A stretch of 64,000 nt of DNA, from the NCBI GenBank assembly GCA_016647705.1, contig CM028325.1, positions 25,964,474 through 26,028,473 on the forward strand. The letters run 5' to 3'. Origin of the DNA: Eucommia ulmoides (Eukaryota > Streptophyta > Magnoliopsida > Garryales > Eucommiaceae). Shown piece after piece: positions 22,628-34,700 of the stretch. The notes below the pieces were generated by a model. The model saw nothing but the letters and a program-made list of their open reading frames with translations, was not told the DNA's origin and did no database searches. The position numbers and the translations under genes were made by a program. How positions within the stretch are numbered: the stretch's first letter is position 1; each line of letters starts with the position of its first letter.

Positions 22628-23832
22628 GTGAGCCTCAAAACCTTCCTAGATTCTTTCCAGTTCAAGTGTGGAAGACGGGCCAAGCTAAGGACTCCGAGCA
22701 CCCTTAGCTCGAACATATACAAATAGGGGAGCTTACAACCATCTAGAAGCTCCTTCAAGTCCAAGTATCGAAGATTGGCCAAGAAGAGGGATCTGAGCAT
22801 CCTCAGCTCGAATCATCCTCTAAGTAGTCCCCTAGAGCCACCCTAAAGATTGAAGAAGCCGAGACGAGGGAACTGAGTACCCTCATCTCGGATTTTCTTC
22901 CACATAGATCCCTTAAGCCACTAAACTCAAGAAGAAGATCAAAAGAGTCCAGATGGAGGGGTTCGAGCACCCTCAGCTCAGACATCCTCCAAATGAGGCC
23001 TCTCAGATGAAGATCGAAGCCACATAGTTGAGTTGAGGGGTCTGACCATCCTCAGCTCAGATAATCTCTAAATAGAGCATCTCAAATGGAATTGAAGCTA
23101 CATGGCCGAGCTAAGGGGTCCGAGCACCCTCAGCTCAGACTTTCCCAAAAGGGGCCTCCTAGACGACTTTTGAAGCAGCATATCCAAGCTGAGGGGTTCG
23201 AGCACCCTCAACTCGAATTTACTCCAATTTGGCCCTCCCAGTTCACTATAAAGGTCAGCAAGCCGAATTGAGGGTTCCGTGCACCCTCAACTTGGATTCT
23301 TCCACAAATAAAGCCCCCAAGACCGCTTTAAAGCTCCTAATGCTATTATTGGTGTCCTCTCCACTTCTTGATCAGTTAGAGGGGCTAAAAATGAGCCCTT
23401 AATCTCTATTTCAAATGGGTCGGCTCATGGAATTCTACAAGTGAGCCCAAAAGCCCCGTCCAGGTGTTTAGAGCCCAAATTTGTGATCTCATTGATTGCC
23501 TGCCAAATTAAGCTAATTAACCGAGCTGAGGTCCCTAATTTCGCTACGCTAATCGAGCCTTGTGCCCTATATATACTCCTAGACATACATTACCCAAAGG
23601 TACTTGATTGTATTTCACTCTAGCTTATTTTTAAACTTTTCCCCCTGGATACTTACTCTCACACCAGATGGACCTCACTAGGTACCACCCCGGTAAGCCT
23701 TTGTGTAGGTGTTCAAAGTGTAGACGTGGAGCTCAGCTCGAAGATCGGAACAAAGTCTAGAAAGGACTTTATCTCAAAGTTTTAAGAGGATCTCATATCA
23801 AAGTACAACGAGGAGCTCAGGTTGAATTTAGA
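22628..23832 (+). repeat. G1 3' LTR, second part
   Basis: Continues the LTR after N1, beginning with the second GTGAG. It holds about eight hairpin units (22675-23285), roughly two more than the 5' LTR over the same span, and the TATA box at 23568-23575. Homology to the 5' LTR stops at about 23832. The following 23833-23989 matches nothing recognised. Confidence 0.85.
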
Positions 23833-23989
23833 AACAACACAATTAAGAGAATAAAAGGGGCAAGGGCTTTAGATCGATCGGATTGTCTAGGGAAACAATC
23901 TGAACACAGGTAAACAAAGGGTAAAATTGTAGTAAGGAGTAGAGAGAAGGCATCGCTGGAACAGAAACGTTGAGTGGCCAAAGACAACT

Positions 23990-25959
23990 TATTGATCCTA
24001 AGATTTTCATGAACAATTAAGTATTGATATTTTGATGGAACTAATATTTTAATTCAGTGTTTCAGTGATTTAAAGTTCTAGTGATGAAGATGTCAAATTA
24101 AATGGATGCTAAATGATGAAATTGAAGATATTAAAGATTAAATTAAATGGATACTAAATGATGAAATTGAAGATTTAAGAGTTTGAATAAATTAGGGAAA
24201 ACAATCCAGGTAAATTTCAACTCTTAATATCCCATTTAGGAACACATACGGCACAAAATATTTTTATTATTTATGTGTGTTTTAATTGAGATGAATTTAT
24301 TTGCTCCTATGTGTATTTGAAAAGAAATATTTATAAATGGTTAAAATGGAATTTGAGAAAGTTAGTTGAACTAATTGAGAAAAGAAATTAGTTAAAGGGG
24401 CAAAAATGTAAAATAGAAAGACTTTAAAATGTGATAAGAGAATAGATGCAGAAGGTAGCAGTCGACTGAGGAGTCAACCGTCGAATAGTGGCTGAACTCT
24501 CTAAATCGACGAGTCGACTGATAGGTTGATCGGTGAGATTAAATGAAAGTCTCTAAATCAAGAAGTCGACCGATTAATTGCATTGGCTACATCCTGAATC
24601 TCCGAGTCGACTGGGCAGTCGACTGGTGGCTCTGTTTCAGGATCATGCGGATTCCGAAATCATATCTAAAAGTAGCCCTTTTTTGTTAGGATTTGAGAGA
24701 GATTTAAGGGATTTGGCGATATTTAAGATATGGTTCATATATTAATTACATCCTATTGATTTGGTACATTAAATATTAATGTTTCTCAATTTGGTACTTG
24801 AAATAGTTTCTATGCTTATTAATTGAGATTAAGAAATACTTTGGGGATTTAATTGAAAGATTTGAAAGTTGTTTTTAAGTGAAATTGAATCTAAATAAAG
24901 TCCTTATAATATAAGGGGTCTATAGGAGCGTTTAATTGTCATGACACTTGTAAACTAGCCGTTAGAAGGCTGATTACATGTGCCTTTAAATAGACATGCG
25001 AATTTCATTAGCAAATTTAAGCAGTAAAGAAGAGAAATTATATCATATCATAAGAGTGAGCTTTTCTAAGAGTTATATTTCTGAGAGTTTGTGAGTTATT
25101 CTAAGAGTGATCTTGAAGATCAATTGTGATTAATATTTGCTGCTACCGGATCTGAAGTTATAATTGCTTTATCTGATTATTCTATGGATTCCGGGTGAGA
25201 TATTTCCAATTATATTCTTTCATTACATTACTTGTTTATATTTTAGAAATTGATCTTAGAAATTATTTCTGATTTGTTAAAGAAAATATTTTTACAAATA
25301 ATTTCTTGAATCTTATTACGTGCTTCAATTTGCTACCCATATCTTGTTAAAATTAGATTTTGTATCTCACGTTTTTCTATCACTAATTGGGAAATTAATT
25401 GAGTTATTATTTATCTGAGCTGGTAGAAGCTCCGATTGAGATTTCCTACTTATCATTTTGTATTGGTGAGTAGTGTGATGGGTTAAATATCGTTGGGGAT
25501 ATTTAATCAAGGGTAGCCGGGTTTTGGCTTTTTCCTGTAAAGAGATTGAGGTAGTGATTCTTCCTAGATAAGAATTGCGTTGTGAGTGAATTGTAAAGGT
25601 TCCATCCTTACCTGTGAAAAGGATACTTGGAGTGTTATGTGAGGTTTTGATTCTTGAGCCGTAGTGATAAAAAGAATTAGATTAATATTTAACCTGTGAA
25701 AAGATAGGTTATTCTTGAGCTTCTAAAAAGTAGAGGTTATTCTTGAGCCTGAAAAAAATTTGTAAAGGTTGATTCTGAGTCTGTAAAAGAATCGGTGTGT
25801 GGGTTTAGTTTCTACCTGTAAAGGGATCTTGAGAATTAGTGGGTACGAATCTCCGTGGGGCTCGAAAGACTGAACTAGCCAAGAATAGTTTGGTGAATTA
25901 AGATATATCTTGGTGTGCTATATTATTACTTTGTTATTTTTATTATTTGGGTGTGCACC
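23990..25959 (+). mobile_element. K1: copia (SIRE-like) LTR, truncated
   Basis: Same family as the LTRs of E1 and E2. It starts at a TATTGATCCTAAGATTTT and follows the S2 solo LTR closely, with the GTCGAC-type array at 24460-24640, a TATA-like TTTAAATAG at 24985-24993 and the end part TGTGCTATATTATTAC...GTGTGCACC. It stops at about 25959, short of the usual LTR end. No internal region is attached. It may be a truncated solo LTR. Confidence 0.8.
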
Positions 25960-27221
25960 AAATAATGCATAAAAGTTAACACATTACATTTTCCTTCAAA
26001 TTGGACTTTGGATGCAACCTATTTTTGTAGGTTTCTTGATTTTGGCCTTCCTGCTAATGCTTGTGGTCTTTCTGCTAACACATTTTGCAAGGTACATATT
26101 TGCTCCTCCTTAAAGTTTGTGTTGCATTTCTAGACTCATCAGGTACTTCTAGTGGAAATAAGAAGTCTTCCCGACCCCTTCTTAAATATTTACTGTACCA
26201 TTCCCACTTGTTCTCTGGTGAGGAGGTAGTAATGCCATTTGTGTTTCAACCCAATCATCCATTCTCGAAACAAGATTAATCATGTAAATGTAGGTGTTCA
26301 AGTACAAATTCTGGTTTTTTTCTATTATCAGTTATTGTTGAAACAACATATGTTTACGAGGAATCCCAGCTAACTCTTACATTCTACTACTACAGGTCAA
26401 CAACATATGTTTTGTCGAAGTTGTTAACTTCAAACTGTGTATCTCAAAATCAATTGGCCAAACAATGCATATCATCATCCTTATATCTTTCTATCATTTT
26501 TTGAATTTTGGGACAAATATTTCCATTGTACTTATTTTATACCAATTTGTTCAAAGTTATAAATTAATTTTTGAGGAAGAACTCTAAGGCGTGGTTTTGC
26601 ATGAGTATATTTTATTTGCATTTTATAACATTCAAAAAATAATGAGATTTATTGTGCTATTTAAATTTCGCTTTAAAATTTTTAGGGGTGGTGGTGGTAT
26701 TTAAAAATTTAGTTTCAAGAACTTTAAGGATTAATTTGCTAATTTAATTTTGTTTTTTTGTTTTTTTTTTAAGTTTTGAAATTAATACTTTATTTGAAAT
26801 ATAGTTTTTAATAACATCGGGACATAATTAATATATTTTAATATTAAGAGGGTGTTTTGTGCAAATGTAAAGATATATATACATATAGATATAATATATG
26901 TATGTTGTCATAACACACTATATACGTGTCCTATTCTAAAACACAAGTTTACTTTAAAATAATAATAATAATGAAAGGTGAGGTAAGAAATTGTTAAGGT
27001 GGTGAACACATATATAAATGTTTTTTTTTTTTCTTTTTCTTATACTTTCTCTCTTAAATTGTCTTTATGTCTCTAGCTCTCTCATTGTTCTTTAGCTGTT
27101 CACAGGCAAGACTGACTTCGTCAGTATTACGACGGTAGTGTGAAAAGTCGTGTAATTATCGAGGTGACAGTATTGTCTTCTATGTAAATTTTGAAATTAT
27201 ATTTTCGTACTAAATTATGAA

Positions 27222-27223
27222 GG

Positions 27224-27260
<37 letters not shown>
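27222..27260 (+). repeat. Poly-A tract
   Basis: About 39 A in a row, followed by GAAGAAGAAAG. It could be the tail of a retroposed copy read on the plus strand, but no SINE or LINE body is recognised before it. Confidence 0.85.
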
Positions 27261-27262
<2 letters not shown>

Positions 27263-27416
27263 AGAAGAAAGATTTATTAAAATAGACGCTTTATAACGTT
27301 ATGCGAATCAAGTAAATTTTTAAATGTGAAAAGTGATTTTTATTACTATCCAACTATGTTATAGTGTGGTCCCGACAAAAGGGCATGTTTTGCGGGATAT
27401 TGTTAGTCCTAACATG

Positions 27417-27417
<1 letters not shown>

Positions 27418-27452
<35 letters not shown>
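27418..27452 (+). repeat. (TTG)n microsatellite
   Basis: About eleven TTG units; it gives the poly-Val frame at 27333-27620, which is not a gene. Confidence 0.9.
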
Positions 27453-29879
27453 AACGATGATGATTATTATCATAACATGGTAGTTTATACCACGTGTTGG
27501 CTTCTACTATTGGAGATATTGAATGACTTTAACACTGATGGCAACCTTAGATTGCACAGTTGTACAGGTTATGGTACCGTTATACCTCCTGATCGTGAAG
27601 TCAAACGATTCTATAGGTAGAAGGGAAATATGTATGCAGTATTTTATTATATATCAAAATGATTTGATTAGTTAATTTAAACGCATTTGTTTTATTGTGA
27701 TGATAACTGTTAAATTTTATTTCGACTCAGCGTGGGGTTATATTTATATTATGTTTTGAAAAGTAGTGTTTAATAATTATACTTGATTCATAAATCGTTT
27801 TAATATTATGAAGACAGTACATCGATAACATATTTTTTCTTAGGTACTTGAAGTAAAGGTAAATCCACTACTGGTATTAGATAGAGTTAGGGAGTGGTGT
27901 GACAGTTGAGGTAGTCAAGACATATGTTGATCACGAAGTGTTTGAATTTTGTAGTTTTGCTATGAATATTTGGGACATGTGTATTTCTGAATTTTGAAAT
28001 TGGCAAATATTTTTTTTTAAAAAAAAAATCTATATCAGTACGTGTTTATATGTATATTTGTTGTTGGTCAGATAACATCATGTCAGGGTTATGCCTGGGC
28101 TCAGGCATTGGGAGCTCGGGGTGGAGTGTGACGAGAACTGAAATTGTGTTTTTGTATATAATAAAGGTAAATTTGACGGTGCACGCTTTATTTCATTGGG
28201 ATTAACTATGCACTTTAGTTAGATTTATGGGAGAAATATGTAATTTGATAAAATACTACTTGAGTATAAGATAAAGCACAAGCCCTAACCCTTTCTTTAA
28301 ATCGATGTATAAGAGTAAAAAGGCTAGTATAGAAAACACAATTTTTTATGGATGTCTACACAAAGATAATGTATAATGGTTAGTTAAATCAATAAATAAG
28401 AATAATTTTGGTAAATTGATTTTTATTGGCATGTGAATTATGTGTCAATTGAAAATTTCAAAATTCATCAATTTTATAGCATGAAGGGGTTTGAGCCTGC
28501 GGAAAAACACTTATGGGAGGAGCAGCCACATACCCTAAGTGAGATAGTCCTTCACCTTGTGTGGGTAGGGGAACACTCCTACGAAAAAAAAAAGAAGGAA
28601 AAAGCCTAGCCCTATTTCGTATTACTATGTGATGCTTACCTCAATAAGATGAAAATGAAATTGGATTGAGGCCAAATATTTTGTGGACTTAATTTAATAT
28701 CTAAGTTTCTAAATATTAAATTGAATCTATAAAGTTGAACATAATGTTTATTTTAAATGAAGGTTTACATTTTTTAGGGCAAATTTTATTTTTAACCCTC
28801 TATGTATTGATCAATTTCTATGTGGTATGATAAATTTAGTGTGTTTCATTTTGAATTTGGTATTTTAAATGACGGTTTTAATTAGTCCTTCCTGTTTAAT
28901 TTAGCTGTTAAATTAGATGGAAAATAGGAGTAAAATTATAAATTTATTTATTTATTTATTTTTGAATACTTTTTATTCATAAATTTATCTATTTTTATTT
29001 TTATTTATTTTTTGCTACTTTTATTCATTTTTCTTTTTGTTTTTTCTTTTCTTTTTCTTTTTGCTTCATCTTCACCGAGTAACCCCACCCCACTCTCTAC
29101 AATTCGTCATCACCGCGTCATCTACCCCTACCCCCTGCCCCGCCGTCCACCCGCCAACCTTGTAATTCTGTTCCCCCATGCCCACCAATCCCTTCGTCGT
29201 TCACCCCCAGCCAATGGGGAGCTTTCAAAGCTCTAATGGAAAAAGGGTCAAGTAAATCGTCAAGCATTGGAGAAAGGTCAGAGTGTTTGTGGTGGTTGGA
29301 TAAACAGCCACAAGCCCATATCAGTCGGTGATCTATGTATCGTTCAGCTGTGGCGAGGCTCTTTCCGATAAGAAGGAAAAAATATGTCTAGGAAATGAAA
29401 AGCCCCAATGAGATGGCTTCTCACTACTTACTTGTTGAAGCTTAAATGAATTTTTACCTTTTTAAAAGACAAAAAAAATTAAGTGTCAAGTTTTTTCTCT
29501 TTTCCCTTTATCCCATATTACTTGGGAGAAGGGGTCTAGACGAGTATAATTAGGGACGGGTAGAATACTTGAAGTATGCCCCAAGGGGTACCCACATTTT
29601 GTAGAGGGGAGATGAGTTACATCTCTACTAGTTTACCACACGCGCACGCCGACGCCGCAGTCCGGCTAGCCAGCCATGCCGAGCCGAGGTGGTACATATT
29701 ATTTTTTGACAAAATTTATTTAATAAAATATTAATTTTATTATATCTCACCCACTCCCACTATTTTCGCCATAGATTTCTCCATGAATCTCCAACGTTTC
29801 TGATACATTAGGTCTCTACTATAAACGAATCATTACATCCGATTTTTAGATACGATAATTAGAAACTTTGAGAGCTATT

Positions 29880-30210
29880 TTTTTTCTTTTAATTTTGTTT
29901 TGTTCTCGATCTGTGCTATTTTTCGATCAGTCTGTTCGCCTTTATCCGAACAGCCTGTTCTCTTTTCGTTTTTGGTCAGTGTTCCGAGCAGTCTGTTCGT
30001 CATCTGAACAGTGTGTGAGTGTTCAGTTTTCAGGCCTTCTGTCATGCATAGAAGGTCCTAAATAGAGGTTATTCTGGTCTATTTTATCTTGGGGATGACG
30101 ATCTGTGATACTGCTTACATATTCTTGGGCAGAGCCGCGAAACGTCTTAAAGAAAGCGACCTAGTCCGCAACTCAACCCAAACAATTTTGGTAAATTTAT
30201 TACTTATTTA
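29880..30210 (+). other. K2 leader / presumed LTR end with CTGTTCG repeats
   Basis: T-rich, then a run of CTGTTCG and CGAACAG words between 29925 and 30015, including the perfect dyad GAACAG-C-CTGTTC at 29948-29960. The stretch GCGACCTAGTCCGCAACTC (near 30150-30170) lies about 100 bp before the gag ATG at 30270. No primer-binding site could be identified with confidence. Confidence 0.4.
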
Positions 30211-30269
30211 ATTGTCGACAACAACAATTTTAAGACGTTTTTATATATTCTACCGTATATCTCCTACAA

Positions 30270-31118
30270 TGTCTTTTGATCACAAGCCTAAACAAATTAC
30301 TGTTGATCTCAACAAGCCCTTCTATTTCAATAGGTCTCATTTTAAAAGATGGAGACAGAAGATGTTATTTTTTATAACTATGAAAAAGGTTGCATATATC
30401 TATACTTCTGAAAAACCTGAATTACTTAAAGACCCTATTGAGGCTCAGATTCAGGAAGATAAGTCTTGAGATGAAAATGATTTTTGTTGTAAGAATTTTA
30501 TTCTCAATGGTCTGTCTGATGATTTGTATGACTATTATTGTTTTAACAAAACTGCAAAAGAAATTTGGGAAGCTCTTTAGAAGAAATATGACACTGAGGA
30601 AGTTGGAACGAAGAAATATGCTATTAGTTATTATTTGTAATACCAAATGACCAACGACAAATCTGTGGAAGCTCAATCTCATGAACTTCAGAAAATTGCT
30701 CATGAAATAATTGCTAAAGGTCTGTCTCTTGACGAACAATTTCAAGTTGCTGTTTTAATTGACAAATTACCCTCTACTTCGAAAGATTTTAAGAATATTC
30801 TCAGGCACAAAATAAAATAATTTTCTTTATAAAGTTTGAATACTCATCTTCGGGTTGAGAAGTCAGCCCATAAACAAGATCAGAAAGATGAAATGCACGT
30901 CATTTCTAACAACGCTCACAAGAAATCATCCTCTGTTGTTCTAAAACCCAAAGGGAAAAATATGAAGAATCATAATCGCAACCACAACAACTAAAATAGA
31001 AATACTCATCAAAATCAGAATAGACAGAAACCCCATTCAAGAAATGATTCTGAATAGTTTACTTGCTTTAAATATGGAAATGTAAGCCAAATGGCTTGGA
31101 ACTGCCAGCAAAGACGTC
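30270..31118 (+). pseudogene. K2 gag, broken
   Basis: The ATG at 30270 begins MSFDHKPKQITVDLNKPFYF, then RSHFKRWRQKMLFF, the N-terminal part of the copia gag (UBN2-type). Further motifs such as LNGLSDDLYDYYCF follow near 30510-30545. A zinc-knuckle-like CFKYGNVSQMAWNC lies at about 31066-31107. Gag builds the particle and binds element RNA. Fossil. Confidence 0.75.
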
Positions 31119-31189
31119 GTCCTATTCCGCGGGTGAATCTTACTGAAGACCAACTTGTAGATATGATTTATGAAATCAACATAGTTGGT

Positions 31190-32160
31190 AGATCTGAAGG
31201 GTGGTGGGTAGACATTGGTGCTTCTTGCCATGTCTGCTATGATCGTGCAACGTTCAAGTCTTATTCTGAAACTGAAGACAAGAAAGTAATGCTAGGTGAT
31301 TCCCACTCTACTATTATTGTTGGTTCTGGTGATGGGGAATTGAAATTTAGCTTTAAAAAGACTGTCATCCTAAAAGATGTTTTGTATACTCCAGAGATGA
31401 GAAATAACTTGGTTTCGGGCTATCTTCTCAACAAAACTAGGTATACTCAAACTATTGGGGCTGATTTGTACACCTTAACCAAGAATAATTTATTTTTTGG
31501 GAATGATTATGCAACTAATGAAATGTTCAAATTGAATATTGATGCTAATAAAATTTTAACTTCTGCTTACATGTTGTGTTCTTTTAATATTTAGCATGCT
31601 AGACTTTGTCACGTTACAAACGCAATACTAAAAACATGAGCAACTTAGAACTGATTTCGAAATTAACTTTGAATGATTTTGAAAAGTTTGAATTTTGTAG
31701 TCAAGATAAGATTACCAAAACCCTTCATAAATCAGTAATTAGAGAATTTGAACCTCTTAATTTGATACATTCTGACATTTGTGAATTTGATGGTATCTTG
31801 ATAAGAAATGGAAAACACTATTTTATTACATTCATTGATGATTCCTCTGATTATAATTTTGTTTATCTCATGAAAAATAAAAGTGAAGCGTTTGATATGT
31901 TTAAATTATTTGTGACTGAAATTGAAAATCAATGCAATAACAAAGTTAAGAGGTTGCGTAGTGATAGAGGAACCGAGTATGATTCGGATATTTTCATTGA
32001 CTTTTATAATTCTAATGGAATTATTTATGAAAAAACTGCACCTTATTTTCCTGAAATGAATGGTAAGGCTGAAAGGAAAAATAGAACTTGTTCTGAGTCT
32101 GTAGTTGCTATTTTACTTAACTCTAGTGCTGTTTCTCACTGGTGGGGTAAAATTTAGTTG
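31190..32160 (+). pseudogene. K2 protease and integrase, broken
   Basis: GWWVDIGASCHVCYDRATF (about 31200-31255) marks the protease. LKDVLYTPEMRNNLVSGYLL (about 31370-31430) is the usual stretch between protease and integrase, then the HARLCHV zinc-binding part near 31594-31614. The integrase core has LIHSDICEF, FITFIDDSSDYNFVYLMKNK, LRSDRGTEYDS and EKTAPYFPEMNGKAERKNRT, the D, D and E of the catalytic triad in their normal setting (31760-32080). This is the best kept part of K2. Confidence 0.85.
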
Positions 32161-34030
32161 ACTGTTTATTATGTGCTTAATAGAGTTCCCAAATTTAAAA
32201 GTAAAATTTCACCTTTTGAAGTTTTCAAAAATAAGAAACCAAATTTGTCTTATTTTAAAACTTGGGGTTGTTTGGCATATGTTCGTATTCCTAATCCTAA
32301 AAGAAGAAAATTTGCAAGTAGAGCATATGAATGTGTTTTTATTGATTATGCAGTGAATAGCAAAGCATATAGATTTTATAACTTGCATGATCATGTTATT
32401 ATTTAATCTAATTATGCTGATTTTAATGAACATAGATTTCCTTTTAAATTGAAGAATAGTGAGGGCTTGACCTCTGTCTGTCATTAGGATTAATGAGTCT
32501 AATAAAGGATTAGAATTTGAACCTAGAAAAAGTAAATGGTCTCGTATTACTAAGGATTATGGATAAGATTTCTATGCATATACCTTAGAGGAGGATCTGC
32601 TCACCCTTCAAGAAGCACTGTCTTCTATAGATGCTAATTTGTGGCAAAAAGCTATAGATGATGAAATGGACTATCAAGAATAGGGTGTGAATAGATTCTC
32701 AAGAAGAAACTGAAACCTGATGGAACTATTGATAAATATAAGGCTCGTCTTGTAGCCAAAGGGTTTAGATAAAGAAAAAATGTAGATTTCTTTGATACTT
32801 TCTCAACTATCTCTAGAATTACTTCTATTCGTGTGATTTTATCACTTGTTTCTATTCATGATCTTGTTGTGTACCAAATGGATGTTAAAACTGTTTTTTT
32901 TAAATGGTGAATTAGAAGAAGAGATATATGGACCAACCTGAAAAATTTGTTATTCCTGCTCAAGAAAATAAAATGTGCAAATTAGATAAATCTCTTTTTG
33001 GTTTGAAACAAGCACCTAAGCAATGACATGAAAAATTTGATAATCTTGTTATCTCACATGGTTTTAAAGTAAATGAAAGTGACAAATCTTTCTATTACAA
33101 ATCTGAAAATGATGTTTCCACTATTATATGTCTTTATGTGGATGACTTACTGATTTTTTGTTCTAATATTCATGTCGTGAATAATGTGAAATCTATGCTA
33201 TGTTCTAATTTTGACATAAAAGATCTTGATGAAGCTAATGTGATCTTTGGTATTAAAATAACTAGGTCTAAACATGGATTTTTTTTGGATCAATCTCATT
33301 ATATAGAGAAGATTCTAAATAAATACAATTACCTTGACTGTAAACCAGCATGTACTCCTTATGATCCTAGTGTAAAGTTGTTCAAGAATACTAGTGACAG
33401 TATTAGACAATCTGAGTATGTGAGCATCATAGGCAGTCTACGATATGCCACTGATTGCACTAGGCCTGACATAGCTTATGTTGTGGGATTACTAAACAGG
33501 TTTACAAGCAGACCTAGTATTGAGCATTGGCGTGCTATTGAAAGGATCATGAGATACCTAAAAAGAACTATAAACCTTGGATTACATTATTAGAAGTTTC
33601 CCGTTGTTCTAGAAATAACGATGCTGATTGGAACACCATTTCAGATGACTCCAAGGCAACTAGCGGCTATATATTTAGCATAGATGGTAGAGCTGTTTCT
33701 TGGAAATCTAAGAAACAAACTATTTTGGCTCAATCTACTATGGAGTCTAAGATGATTGCACTTGCATCGGCTAGTGAGGAAGTAGGGTGGTTAAGAAGTC
33801 TGCTTTTCGATACCCCTTTTATGGGAGAGATCGATTCCATCCGTTTTGATCCATTGCAATAGTATCGCGGCTATTGCAAAAATTCAGAACCGTTATTATA
33901 ATGAAAAAATACGATAAATACATCGCAAACATAGCACTATTAGAGAGTACATCTCGATTGGAGCTGTAAGAGTACATCATGTATGATCTGATGATAACTT
34001 GGCTGATTCTTTGACGAAAGGACTAGCTTG
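32158..34030 (+). pseudogene. K2 RT and RNase H, broken
   Basis: After the integrase C-terminal stretch (WGCLAYVRIPNPKRRKF, about 32264-32315) comes the RT: a KARLVAKGF-type start near 32738-32765, the catalytic YVDDLLIF at about 33135-33158, VIFGIKITRSKHGFFLDQSH near 33240-33300 and IGSLRYATDCTRPDIAYVVG near 33430-33487. RNase H follows with [29 protein letters not shown] and LADSLTKGLA (33650-34030). These are standard copia motifs. Confidence 0.82.
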
Positions 34031-34315
34031 AGAAAAGGTTTACAAAACCTCAAAAGGAATAGGGCCCAAGTCGATAGATTGACCTGTAACTTGTGAGGGA
34101 AACCCAACCTATAGATTGGAGATCCCAAGAAATAGGTTCAAAGAGTAATAACAACTCATAAAGTGATATGAGGAGAATCATGCTAAAATAATAATTGAGT
34201 TCTATTCCATACATGTGTTGGTTGAAGCATGATATCTTGAAATGATAGAAGGTCGATTTTTTTATTAACTCTTAATGAAATCTATACTCTATTTGGAGTG
34301 GAGTACCTAGCTATA

Positions 34316-34700
34316 TGATAGGTGTAATTTACCTATCTATTTCCAAACCAAACTTGTTAGTTTTCGAGTATGTTTATTATGTTTTAATATATTTTTATGT
34401 ATTTTTGTATAAATCAGGTGTGTGGGGGTGAAAAGGCATGAAAATGGATCATAAATGATCAAATCAGATCAAGAACGATGGAAGAACGGTGGGAAAACAA
34501 GCTTAAGAGCAAAATTCATAACTGCAACCTACCACCGCGGCATCAAGACCATCGTCGTAGCAGTCAATATGTAGAAAAGGCCTAAATGTTGTTAAATATC
34601 TACCGCCACGGCTGTGAAAGAACATAGAGGTCTCTACTCCCACAGCCGTGTCTACCACCGAAGCCGTAACCCAGCCGACATACCCACCGCCGTGGCGGTC
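34316..34700 (+). mobile_element. S4: 5' fragment of a TGATAGG-type LTR, fused to E1
   Basis: TGATAGGTGTAATTTACC at 34316 matches the N1 LTR start and runs for about 385 bp. Palindromes here have yet another centre: ACCGC-CACG-GCTGT (34602) and ACCGC-CGTG-GCGGT (34686). At about 34700 the sequence changes within a few bases into the E1 LTR (CAAATCTAGGTGC), leaving out the rest of this LTR and about 155 bp of the E1 LTR. It lies at the 3' end of K2. Confidence 0.75.

Larger units (their letters stand above)
675..23832 (+). mobile_element. G1: Ty3/gypsy Tat-lineage retrotransposon (Grande-like), broken, with three nested guests
   Basis: Two copies of an LTR starting TGATGGAGGTAAAATTGG (675 and 15384) bracket gag, protease, RT, RNase H, a second RNase H and integrase in plus orientation, then a long post-pol region holding an antisense ORF. 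The second (archaeal-type) RNase H and the antisense ORF are marks of the Tat lineage, and the arrangement resembles Grande-type elements. Removing guests T1 (5129-6567), S1 (11727-13334) and N1 (15618-22627) leaves about 13.1 kb, a normal size for the group. The distal end of the 3' LTR is lost at about 23832. The two LTRs differ at about 11% of sites over the first 215 bp judged by eye, so this is an old copy. The coding regions are broken in many places. Confidence 0.88.
25960..29400. other. AT-rich unassigned region; no gene supported
   Basis: No gene or complete element is recognised. Contents: short open frames of 50-70 codons around 26030-26280 on both strands, with no known motif; a pyrimidine-rich stretch near 27030-27090; poly-A at 27222-27260; and (TTG)n at 27418-27452. 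A segment near 27880-28140 ends in GGAGCTCGGGGTGGAGTGTGACG, reminiscent of Tekay-type LTR ends and perhaps an LTR remnant. A stretch at 28770-28930 (GGGCAAATTTTATTTTTAACCCTC...) resembles the ends of short non-autonomous plant transposons. GC-rich, Pro-rich reading at 29080-29230 is low-complexity. None of these is firm. Confidence 0.4.
29400..34315 (+). mobile_element. K2: Ty1/copia retrotransposon, broken, 3' end cut by S4
   Basis: In copia order on the plus strand: gag (30270-30830), zinc knuckle (about 31060-31115), protease (31200 on), gag-pre-integrase and integrase (31585-32160), RT (about 32640-33600) and RNase H (33600-34030). The untranslated part after RNase H (GGGAAACCCAACCTATAGAT, about 34060-34135) is typical of this copia type, followed by sequence running to 34315, where an LTR of another family begins. 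The 5' LTR and leader must lie within about 29400-30210 but could not be bounded. About 5 kb. Broken at several places; lineage not placed. Confidence 0.78.

Noticed and set aside
27333-27620. 95-codon frame with poly-Val
   Set aside because: It rests on a (TTG)n repeat and has no known motif.
28480-28600. Possible SINE or tRNA-like segment (GGGGTTTGAGCCTGCGGAAA)
   Set aside because: No convincing A and B box pair, no cloverleaf and no target duplication could be found.
29012-29236. Frame starting with a hydrophobic, signal-peptide-like stretch followed by Pro-rich sequence
   Set aside because: The N-terminus is a T-rich low-complexity run and the rest shows no domain; no promoter or gene structure supports it.
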